Assembly: GCF_018691265.1 (NCBI RefSeq)
Contig: NW_024881322.1
Location: forward strand, 6,138,001 to 6,202,000
Length of the DNA: 64,000 bases
From: Tyto alba
Lineage: Eukaryota; Chordata; Aves; Strigiformes; Tytonidae
Reading direction: 5' to 3'
The translations under genes were made by a program, and so were the position numbers. Of this stretch, positions 57,701-64,000 are shown piece after piece (within the stretch, counting starts at the first letter, position 1; each line of letters starts with the position of its first letter). A model generated the notes under the pieces. That model was given only the letters and a program-made list of their open reading frames with translations. It was not told the DNA's origin and searched no databases.

Positions 57701-59523
57701 AGTTCACTTTCAAGTTTGATATAAACTCTGTTATGAAAGGATTTTCCAGCTATCTTCTCACTGGTATTAATGAAGAAATAATACTGTTGGCCATTAGCTG
57801 CTTTGTTTTTATTGAGGAAATACCTTCATAGCCAAGACCCTTATCTTTTAAAGTTATGTAAATGTTCCGATGAAACATTTAAAAATGGAAGCTCAGTGGA
57901 ATTTACATCCATTACTTAAAGGTCAAAGTGAACTCTGATCTGAAGCTGGTATCTGTTAGATGCTATCTGAAGTGAATGAAAGTTAACATTTCAATCCGAG
58001 CGTATAGGCAGGACTGTGGGATATTTGTAATTCATGTCCTGAGTTGAAGATTCGTAATGACTTAGTTCACTAATCTGTTTGGGTTTTTTTCCTTTTTTTT
58101 CTTTTCTTAGTATTTTGGGTTTGTACTGTACAGAACTACGCTTCCAAAAAACTGTACGGAGCCAACACAACTGTCTTCACCTTTAAATGGAGTCCATGAT
58201 CGTGCCTATGTCTCTGTCGATGGGGTAAACAGTGTTTGCTGGTATTCATTTCTGCCATGAGTGGCTTTCACAAAAGTCATGGATACAGTCTGCCTTTTTT
58301 TTTCTCCCTCCTTTCTCCAGCTAACTTTATTAAATAATCTTATTTAATTAGATGAAGGAAATAAGGAAGTATACAGTTGATTTGTATTAAATGTTCACAT
58401 TTGTATTTCAAAAAATACGACTATCTGTTATTTCTAAGGAAAATGTAATTGTTTCCATTTTTGAGATATTTGAATGTTGATATAGATTCATGACAACTGA
58501 AAAAAAAAAAAAAAAAAACAAAAAAAACCCCAAAACAACCAAAAAACAAACAAACAAACAAAAAACTAGAAGAAGGGTTTACTTGCAGGTTCATTAAATA
58601 TGTTAATGATATATGCTTGGTGGCTTTCTACAGTGTTTTCATAGATTTTTTTTTTTTTTTTTTTTTTTTTTAGATTCTTCTCTCTATTTTTTCCTTTGAG
58701 GGTGGGGGGAAGTAGAAGCACAAGCCTATGTCTTACCTTATGAAACTGGCTTCTGACCACAAGTTAAGAAAAAATAAGTTTGTTGCACAGGATGTGAACT
58801 GTACCTTTCTTCCCTTAAGCAGGGTTTTGCTTCTGCTTAATGAAAATTAGTATCAATTCATGGACTTTGATAGCCTGTTTTTAATTAATCCTTCACCTTT
58901 GACTCTCATCACTTTTGTGTCTAGGTCAAAGTCTTCAATCCATATGTTGTGGGAAAAGGAATAAATAAAACTAAATATCGATGTGAGCTTCATTAGAAGA
59001 TGAAGTTCCTTTTAATCACTGATATTGCCAAAATCTTTTCAGTCACTAGACTAAATTTGAGAACTTGCTTTTTGTGAATCAAGTGCATCAAAACCCAATA
59101 GAATTCTAACAGCTACTTGAGTGAGTTGAAATCAGCTAAGAAAAGAGGTGGTGTCAGTTAGACAAATGCTGCCTAGTAGCACATCCAGTTGATGTATTGA
59201 AATGTGGCTATTGACATAGCAGCTTTTTGTGTGTGTACTTGCATGCAAGAGGAGGAAAGGAAAAAATTTGTTTAACTTTTGTTTCATTTGTCCTCTTTCT
59301 TTTCTTCATGCAAGTTGAAGAGACAAATAACAGGGTTTTGTTGATTTTTTTTTCAATGGTCATTATTTTCTTCTTTGTGTAATTCATATAGGTTCCTCAA
59401 GGTGTCCTTGAAAGGGACAAATCACTTACGATAAATATAACTGGGAAGGCTGGAGCAAATCTGGACATCTTGGTAGAGAATATGGGCCGAGTCAACTTTG
59501 GTAGATACAATAATGACTTTAAG
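23622..59523 (+). CDS. GLB1: GLB1, lysosomal beta-galactosidase (14 exons, 3' end outside window)
   Basis: GLB1 removes terminal beta-galactose from GM1 ganglioside, keratan sulphate and glycoproteins in the lysosome, in complex with cathepsin A and neuraminidase 1. Fourteen exons with GT/AG borders and consistent phases give 486 residues, against about 677 in the human protein. Residues 1-18 are a signal peptide. The GH35 TIM barrel includes [24 protein letters not shown], the acid/base Glu181 in VENEYGSY (human 188) and the nucleophile Glu261 in [12 protein letters not shown] (human 268). Both keep a constant offset of 7 from human numbering. Cys188 and Cys223 match a known human disulphide pair (195-230). 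The window ends within intron 14, so the last two exons (by analogy to human) are missing. TMPPE lies in intron 1. Confidence 0.97.
25964..25994. repeat. Perfect 13-bp inverted repeat, 5-base loop
   Basis: TCTGCATGACCCA pairs exactly with TGGGTCATGCAGA around CACTC. It lies about 100 bases before the TMPPE splice acceptor. Confidence 0.9.
25991..26034 (+). repeat. Tandem duplication of a 22-bp unit
   Basis: CAGAGTAACAGTCGTCTAT is repeated exactly at 25991 and 26013, in adjoining 22-base units. The first copy overlaps the right arm of the hairpin. Confidence 0.9.
26098..28310 (+). other. TMPPE: TMPPE terminal exon including UTRs
   Basis: A splice acceptor (GGTTCCTGGTTGCAG) ends at 26097 and opens an exon containing the entire TMPPE coding region. 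AATAAA at 28287-28292 is the first good poly(A) signal. A second candidate at 30725 would give a longer 3' UTR. The acceptor and end points are inferred from sequence only. Confidence 0.6.
26187..27500 (+). CDS. TMPPE: TMPPE, transmembrane metallophosphoesterase
   Basis: A predicted integral-membrane phosphoesterase of the calcineurin-like superfamily. Its natural substrate is, to my knowledge, not established. The 437-residue frame starts at ATG 26187 ([17 protein letters not shown]), which aligns with the start I know for mammalian TMPPE. The open frame extends further upstream without an ATG. About five hydrophobic segments (residues 12-29, 43-62, 84-106, 114-134 and 163-180) precede a catalytic domain with all metal ligands: DIHLG (Asp211, His213), GDLTDSE (Asp243), GNHEYY (Asn274, His275), LLAHQP (His354) and GHTHGGQ (His376, His378). 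Length is close to the mammalian protein (about 453). It lies within GLB1 intron 1 on the same strand and probably uses the GLB1 promoter. The frame is intact. Confidence 0.96.
   Translation: MIFKQLPLEAKAAVAAGMVFFSMMLSRSYLAEKLDLRTRRWLLRLQMALFANALMLIGSLHVWRSTVTTFSRSSAASSFCFMPWKIAVFMFLALAHSSFFTLLFLVAEEPYFFSLAAYTCLGAYIILIFFLFTLGSVEQAYKFLAGRGAKAGTGSKNRTAMKPVLAVMLTVVLTVVGLLNASQPPTVNSVEVPVHKLPSAMNNLKVVLLSDIHLGPTVGKTKLAMIVRMVKALKPDITVIVGDLTDSEAEIIRPAVEPLGELNSPLGTYFVTGNHEYYTSDVSNWFELLKSFNIRPLHNENVKIVSPKSTDDWFCLAGVDDIEADVLRYSGHGMDLKKALRDCSSEHAIVLLAHQPIAAKWALQERPDINLILSGHTHGGQMFPLNAGAYFLNPFFVGLYKVGQNTFVYVSPGTMYFGIPMRLGSRAEITEIILRSP
28311..34576 (+). other. GLB1 intron 1, part downstream of TMPPE
   Basis: AT-rich intronic sequence with several T runs (29850-29868, 30228-30238, 32239-32254, 34550-34569) and no exon or recognised mobile element. 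An AATAAA at 30725-30730 in ATTTAATAAAACTTTATTC could be a distal TMPPE poly(A) site. Open frames near 32714-33693 are T-rich and without family features. Confidence 0.6.
34577..34746 (+). CDS. GLB1: GLB1 exon 2
   Basis: The acceptor is AACACAG and the donor GTAAGT. It encodes residues 19-75, starting [14 protein letters not shown] and containing [20 protein letters not shown], the conserved start of the GH35 barrel. It ends within a Thr codon. Confidence 0.96.
34747..41407 (+). other. GLB1 intron 2
   Basis: A 6.7-kb intron without a recognised gene or complete mobile element. It contains T runs at 35750-35763, 36291-36307, 37857-37872 and a long one at 39691-39718, CT-rich sequence at 36824-36841, and an (ATA)n microsatellite near 38563-38577. 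Short open frames are consistent with chance. Confidence 0.7.
41408..41558 (+). CDS. GLB1: GLB1 exon 3
   Basis: The acceptor is CTTCATAG and the donor GTACAG. It encodes residues 75-125 ([18 protein letters not shown] through [10 protein letters not shown]), ending in phase 0. Confidence 0.96.
41863..41923 (+). CDS. GLB1: GLB1 exon 4
   Basis: The acceptor is TTTTTCCCAG and the donor GTAGAG. It encodes [20 protein letters not shown] and ends one base into the next codon (Asp). Confidence 0.95.
42692..42786 (+). CDS. GLB1: GLB1 exon 5
   Basis: The acceptor is TGTATCACAG and the donor GTAATT. It encodes [19 protein letters not shown] through GGPIIMVQ, ending in phase 0 just before the catalytic block. 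Confidence 0.95.
44092..44272 (+). CDS. GLB1: GLB1 exon 6: acid/base glutamate
   Basis: The acceptor is TTACTGTGCAG. It begins [17 protein letters not shown] with the proton donor Glu181, and includes VVLFTTDG and [17 protein letters not shown]. The donor is GTTGGA, a weaker match at position 3 (GTT) than the other donors. Confidence 0.96.
45266..45302. repeat. (ATGC)n/(ATGT)n/(AT)n microsatellite
   Basis: ATGCATGCATGCATGC is followed by ATACATGTATGTATATAT. It is an alternating purine-pyrimidine stretch in GLB1 intron 6. Confidence 0.9.
45483..45541 (+). CDS. GLB1: GLB1 exon 7
   Basis: The acceptor is GATTATAG and the donor GTATGT. It encodes [20 protein letters not shown] with one N-glycosylation sequon (NVT), ending in phase 0. 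Confidence 0.95.
46436..46557 (+). CDS. GLB1: GLB1 exon 8: nucleophile glutamate
   Basis: The acceptor is CTCCTTTCAG and the donor GTAAGT. It begins [18 protein letters not shown] with the nucleophile Glu261 and continues to ARGANVNL. Confidence 0.96.
46658..46698 (+). CDS. GLB1: GLB1 exon 9
   Basis: A 41-base exon after a 100-base intron. The acceptor is CCTTTTTAG and the donor GTAAGA. It encodes [13 protein letters not shown], a conserved GH35 block. Confidence 0.95.
47172..47284 (+). CDS. GLB1: GLB1 exon 10
   Basis: The acceptor is GCCCCTCAG and the donor GTGAGT. It encodes [20 protein letters not shown] through [11 protein letters not shown], the end of the catalytic barrel. Confidence 0.96.
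47285..50290 (+). other. GLB1 intron 10
   Basis: A 3-kb intron. The part at about 49380-49990 is richer in G/C and purines than its surroundings and could be an old repeat, but I do not recognise it. A T run followed by an A run lies at 50097-50124. No exon is supported. Confidence 0.6.
50291..50365 (+). CDS. GLB1: GLB1 exon 11
   Basis: The acceptor is CCTTTCTAG and the donor GTAAAT. It encodes [20 protein letters not shown] and VRLQK, in phase 0 at both ends. Confidence 0.95.
50366..56096 (+). other. GLB1 intron 11
   Basis: A 5.7-kb intron, unique-looking except for the LTR-like repeat at 54383-54961 and T runs near 52497-52511 and 53345-53356. No coding feature is supported. Confidence 0.7.
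54383..54961. mobile_element. Solo LTR-like remnant of an avian ERV
   Basis: It begins TGTTGTGGTTTAACCCCAG, contains CCCAGTGGGATGGGGGAGA, GTGGGTTGAGATAAAGACAG and GGTCAGCTGTGTCCCCTCC, and closes with ACTCTATCTCAGCCAAAGCC. I recognise this overall pattern from a widespread avian LTR family (from memory, not from a search). The sequence is diverged, target-site duplications are not clear, and no internal retroviral sequence is attached. Orientation was not resolved. Confidence 0.75.
56097..56186 (+). CDS. GLB1: GLB1 exon 12
   Basis: The acceptor is GTGCTGCAG and the donor GTGAGG. It encodes [20 protein letters not shown] through TFVQLKQ, part of the first beta domain after the barrel. Confidence 0.94.
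56187..58110 (+). other. GLB1 intron 12
   Basis: A 1.9-kb intron with a T run at 56478-56496 and no recognised element. Confidence 0.7.
58111..58224 (+). CDS. GLB1: GLB1 exon 13
   Basis: The acceptor is CTTTTCTTAG and the donor GTAAAC. It encodes [20 protein letters not shown] through [13 protein letters not shown], with a glycosylation sequon NCT. Confidence 0.95.
58225..59391 (+). other. GLB1 intron 13
   Basis: A 1.2-kb intron. It contains a long A-rich tract with (CAAA)n at 58500-58566 and a T run at 58647-58671, only 80 bases apart and opposite in composition, so transcripts could form an A/U hairpin. No gene is seen. Confidence 0.7.
59392..59523 (+). CDS. GLB1: GLB1 exon 14
   Basis: The acceptor is TTCATATAG and the donor GTAAGT. 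It encodes [20 protein letters not shown] through [13 protein letters not shown], in phase 0. No later exon is found up to 64000. Confidence 0.95.
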
Positions 59524-60155
59524 GTAAGTAAAATCAATTGAGTTAATGGATTGTGGTGACTTTTCTTCTTTTTCACAGGTTAAAAAGTAAGTAGTAGATT
59601 AGAGCAAAAAGATCAGGCCTACACAACTGCAACTTTACCTCAAAATATAACTACTCACTAGTTTTCATATGAGTTTTTCCAGTCACCAAAATCGATGTGG
59701 AATTAAAAACTGACAGACATATTTTATTTTTTTTTCTGTTGTTCTTAGTTCACTTTTGTTGTCAGTCAGTGTCACCCACAAGACTTTCAGGTTGAGTTGA
59801 GCTGGTAGCTAACATTTTTAAATGTGCAAAGCTGTTTGGATAAACTCCAAAAATGGGTTGGAAATCAGTCTAGGTCTTGGTAGTACTTCAAGGTTTGTGA
59901 ATCCTGGGGTTGTATTTGTGTGTGTGTGTATATACACTTCCGTATGTCTCTCCATGTCCCATTTAATTTGTCATCAGCATACTCTTGCAGTATTTTTAGT
60001 GCGGCTAGCAAAGGCTGTGTCATGAGCACTTTACCGTGAAAAATTGCTGGTTCAGACTTGGACTGAACAGGTGTTAGAGATAATTATCAGAAAGCTTCTG
60101 AATGATTCTGAGTTCACGCTACACTTTGGGACTGTCACTTCCCTGCAGGAGTGGC

Positions 60156-61231
60156 TGTGCTGGGTTGACTTTGCCTGGCCACCAGATGCCCACCAAGCCA
60201 CTGTATCACTCCTGCTCCACCAACAGGACAGGGGGAGAAAATATGACGAAGGGTTTGTGGGTTGAGATAAGGACAGGGAGATCACTCAGCAATTACCGTC
60301 ACAGGCAAAATGGGCTCTACTCGGGGAAATCAATTTATTGCCAATTAAACAGAGTATGATAATGCAAAATAAGAACAAATCTTAAAAGCACCTTTCTCCC
60401 CCCCCTCCCTTCTTCCCAGGCTCAGTTTGACTCCTGATTCTTCTACCTCCTCCCTGCCAGAAGTGCAGGGGGATGGAGAATGGGGGATGTGGTCAGCTGA
60501 TAACACTTCGTCTCAGCCATTCCTTCCTCCTTACACTCTTCCCCTGCTCCAGCATGGGGTCCCACCCACAGAAGACAGTCCTTCTTGAACTTCTCCAATA
60601 TGAGTCCTTTCTATGGGCTGAAGTTCTTCATGAACTGCTCCAGTGTGGGTCCACTACGGGGTCACAGCTCCCGCCAGAAAACGTGCTCCAATGTGGGCCC
60701 CTCACCACAGGCCACAGCTCCTGCCAGGAGCCTGCTCCAACGCGAGCTCTCCACAAGCTCCAGCTTTGTTCAGGACACATCCACCTGATCTGGTGTGGGG
60801 TCTTCCACAAACTGCAGGGTGGGAGATCTGCTCTACCATGGACCTCCATGGGCTGAGGGGGGACAACCTGTGTCACCACAGGCTGCAGGAGAATCTTGGC
60901 TCTGATGCCTGGAGCACGTCCTGCCCCTCCTTTGCTGACTTTGGTGTCTGCAGGGCTGTTTCTCTCCCATTTTTCTCCTCTCTCACAGCTGCTACACAGT
61001 TGTTTGTTTGTCATTGTTGTTTTTTGGTGTTTTTTTTGTTGTTTTTTTTTTTTTTTCCCTTTCTGAATATGTTATCACAGAGGCACTACCAATATCACTG
61101 ATGGGCTCAGCTTTGGCAGGTCTGTCTTGGAGTCTACTGGAAATGGCTACTTCCAACGTGGGGGCAGCTCTTGGCATCTTCTCACAGAAGCCATCCCTGC
61201 TACTGAATCCTTACCATGTAAACTCAACACA
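60156..61231. mobile_element. Solo LTR-like element, about 1.08 kb
   Basis: The ends form an imperfect inverted repeat (TGTGCTGGGTT at the left, AACTCAACACA at the right), flanked by GTGGC and GTGGA, a 4-of-5 target-site duplication. Inside, GTGGGTTGAGATAAGGACAG is shared with the repeat at 54383, followed by several loosely repeated CTCCA-rich segments (60580-60800). I associate this with avian ERV LTRs. A T run at 61018-61058 may be a later insertion or expansion. Orientation is uncertain; an AATAAA on the minus strand at about 60330-60335 favours minus. Confidence 0.7.
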
Positions 61232-63318
61232 GTGGAGGTGCCACTCATGTAATACTAGGAAGGGTAGGGGCAGAAAGGAAACTTTTCTGGTTTTGGACTT
61301 AATGGGATCCCCAGTGCTGTGTGATAGTTGCTAAAGAGAGCAATATTGTAGAGGCCAATCTTGTGTTGTGTTTGTGTTCAGTACACTATTTTCCCAGTTT
61401 TTTATATTAGTAGGCTACAAGTAATAGTGAAGTAGTTACAAAACTTTGCAATTAAGAGATTTGCAGCCCCCTAACTGTTAGATCTGACTTGGCCTAAATT
61501 GGTTTGGTGATGTTCTTTCAGAAAGCTTGTCAAATGTTTAATGACTGTCTAGATTAATAGCTGTATGGTGCCTTTTGGTTCTAGGGTGATGCCAGGTAAA
61601 TTAGAAGGTCCTGTGTCATTTCAATCTAAATTCTGTCTGTGATGGGTGTCTCAGAGCAGAATTACAATTTGTCCAGAGTGTTTCTTGGTTAGTTTGGATG
61701 CAAGAGCAGGAGAAAGATAAACATCACAGGAAAGACATGCCTGAACAATACCATTTAGTTACCAAGAAGAGGCATGTATGCTATGATGAAGTCAGATTTT
61801 TTTTTTTTTTTTTTTTTATGTCTAGAAGTAGAGAAAAAAGTAAACCCAAGTGAATGCATTTTGACTAGCCTAGTTGATGAGGGCACAAACTGTGGTCAAG
61901 TTTGGGCCTGTTTGAGAATCAAGTTCAGTCATAAAACATAGACTGGGAAGAGATTTGTAAGATTGCCAGTAGGCAGAAACTCCCATCCTCACACTTGTGT
62001 TTTGCTGCTGTGCACAGGATGGGCCTGTTTGCTTTGTTGAAGAAGGATATATGGGTTATGATTAAGCAGCATAGAAGAATTGAAGCTGAGACTTGGTTTA
62101 AAGGAGTCTAATTGACCAGTTATCTTATTCTTCAGTGTATTGTGGTGAGGATTTCTAGGTGTATCTCCAAGTATGCTGAGACTCTAGTCAAGGCAAGACA
62201 ATGTACTTTCAGCATTTGCTAAGCTGGTAGCCTACAGGCTTTCACCATATTGAAAAGCAGTTTCCCCTCCCTTACATTTTGGGAAGCATTCAGTTTTTTA
62301 AATCCTAATAAGAACAAGCTAAATACATGTGGAAACTTTTAGGATGTATGAAGGCCTCAGATTTAAAGCATCAGCAACTGAGGATTTTCTGTGCTTGTGG
62401 CATATAAATTCAGCGGGTAGCAATGGTGCCACCTCTGTTCATACTGTCTTTTCAAGGTACCTTGCCTTTATCTGAGTAGCAGGAGAGGGCAGCTAGTTCC
62501 TGTGTTTTGCCTTCATGTTGAGGCAGCAGAAATGTTGTGTGTATTTATTTATTTGATAACAGGCCAGGTGATAAGGAAACCTGTGTGCTCAGTGCTAAAT
62601 TAAGGTAACAGAACAGAGGCTGGATTAGGGAGGTATTCAGTATTGTTGTGGTTGAGCTGAAATTCACACTTATACCAGAGTTTCAACCTTTTAAAGATTT
62701 AAGAGTGAAAGCAAGTTGAGTAGACATGGGCATTGTGACAATAATCTCCTAAAAGCAGAATCCCTCTGTGTAGATGATGTAGCCTTTCTTGGGTAGCTTT
62801 GGAATATGTGCATTGCTTCTTCCTATAAAATCCCTCCCTCATGCTGTTCTTCGTGTTGATTTTGAATACTTGGAATAATTATACCTTGGGTTTTAGATAT
62901 TTCATGCTTTCAAAAATAACTTTAGGGGAAGAGGTTCCTACCTCATAAAGCCTTGCATTTCTAAGCAAATAGAATAGCTTTTCTGGATTTTGTTTTACTG
63001 ATGGTTTTTTAATCACTTTTTTTGAGCTTGAAATGGAACTAGGTATCTAGCTTTTGGGAAGGAATCTTAAAAGGATTTTGGTTTTAAAACATCCTGCTGA
63101 TCTAAGTCTTGTTATTGAAAGACACAAAGGAAGGAAGAGTGTAGTTTCTGTTTTTTCTGTATTTTTTCACATGCTCACTGCCACCTCTGTCTTTGGAAAT
63201 ATTATATCTATATCTGGACTGTTGAATATGCATTCTTATGCAGACCAAAGTAAGAATGCTTAGTAAACCCTTCATCTCATTTGAAAAATCACAGTGTTTG
63301 TAGTGCCCAAAGATGGGC

Positions 63319-63537
63319 TTAGGGATGCAGGTTGCTTAGGGATGCAGGTTGCTTAGGGATGCAGGTTGCTTAGGGATGCAGGTTGCTTAGGGATGCAGGT
63401 TGCTTAGGGATGCAGGTTGCTTAGGGATGCAGGTTGCTTAGGGATGCAGGTTGCTTAGGGATGCAGGTTGCTTAGGGATGCAGGTTGCTTAGGGATGCAG
63501 GTTGCTTAGGGATGCAGGTTGCTTAGGGATGCAGGTT
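63319..63537 (+). repeat. 17-bp minisatellite, 12.9 identical copies
   Basis: TTAGGGATGCAGGTTGC is repeated head to tail for 219 bases with no sequence difference that I can see between copies. Each unit includes the hexamer TTAGGG. Such uniformity suggests recent expansion and likely length polymorphism. Confidence 0.97.
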
Positions 63538-64000
63538 AGAAAGTCTGGGCTAAAGTTATGTTGCATTACTTCAGTTGATTGCTAGACAGAGTAAAGTCTA
63601 GGCTGTGTGGAAAAATTTTGCCACTTAACTCTGTGCAGATATAAGATTTTGATATAAGAAAAATATGTTCCTGTTCTGTAAAGTGGACACTGAGGTAAAG
63701 GAAGAGGAAACTGATTAGTGCTTGCTCTGATGATGAGGCTTGTGAAGTTAGTGTGATGCTTATTAGACATAAGAACAGGCACACAAAGTAGTGTCTATCA
63801 GCCCTCCAAGGCCATTGAAAATGTGGTTTTGCTTGTTCCCGTTCGACATGTGGTGTTTGCAACAGAATTTAAGTTGCACTGAAAACCAGCTTTTATTCAG
63901 GGTCTGTTCAAGTGACTATATGGCTGTAGCAGCACTGATTTAGAACCAACCCCCTGCATTGTGCTGAAACACCACTTTAGGAACTGTTATTATAACACAG

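Larger units (their letters stand above)
59524..64000 (+). other. GLB1 intron 14 (continues past the window)
   Basis: More than 4.4 kb of intron. It contains a GT/TA microsatellite near 59917-59936, an LTR-like repeat (60156-61231), T runs near 61018-61058 and 61798-61817, and a 17-bp minisatellite (63319-63537). No sequence resembling the next GLB1 exon was found. Confidence 0.7.

Overview
The window looks like bird nuclear DNA. It has spliced genes with GT/AG introns, a CR1 LINE 3' end (the dominant avian retroposon), LTR fragments of types I associate with avian genomes, and a CpG-rich promoter. The species cannot be read from the sequence.

Layout. 1-3290: GC-rich intergenic DNA without a recognisable gene, with a possible poly(A) site of an unseen plus-strand gene near 157. 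3291-5919, minus strand: a chemokine receptor most like CCR9, intact, with a long 3' UTR. 7186-8528: a 14-bp GC-rich minisatellite that is open in all six reading frames. 9828-9954: a 127-bp foldback element. 10469-10640: an A-rich tandem array. 14577-15590: CR1 fragments. About 15840-22648: a decayed class I (gammaretrovirus-like) endogenous retrovirus, plus strand, with pieces of gag, protease, RT, RNase H, integrase and env and a clear 3' LTR, but no recognisable 5' LTR.

23400 to the window end, plus strand: GLB1 (lysosomal beta-galactosidase). A GC-box promoter precedes exon 1 (signal peptide). Fourteen coding exons with matching splice phases encode 486 residues, including both GH35 catalytic glutamates. 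The last exons lie beyond position 64000. TMPPE, a membrane metallophosphoesterase, is an intact single-exon coding gene nested in GLB1 intron 1 on the same strand. This nesting is also known in mammals, where the two genes share a 5' region. GLB1 introns hold two degenerate LTR-like repeats (54383-54961 and 60156-61231), many poly(T) runs, and a perfect 17-bp minisatellite (63319-63537).

GLB1 and TMPPE probably share one promoter. The chemokine receptor is an independent gene transcribed in the opposite direction. I see no operon-like or novel multi-gene system. The points most worth following are the predicted signal-peptide uORF on TMPPE mRNA, the CCR9-like receptor in a place where mammals have CCR4, the six-frame-open minisatellite, the foldback element, and the ERV 3' LTR about 1 kb upstream of the GLB1 start codon.
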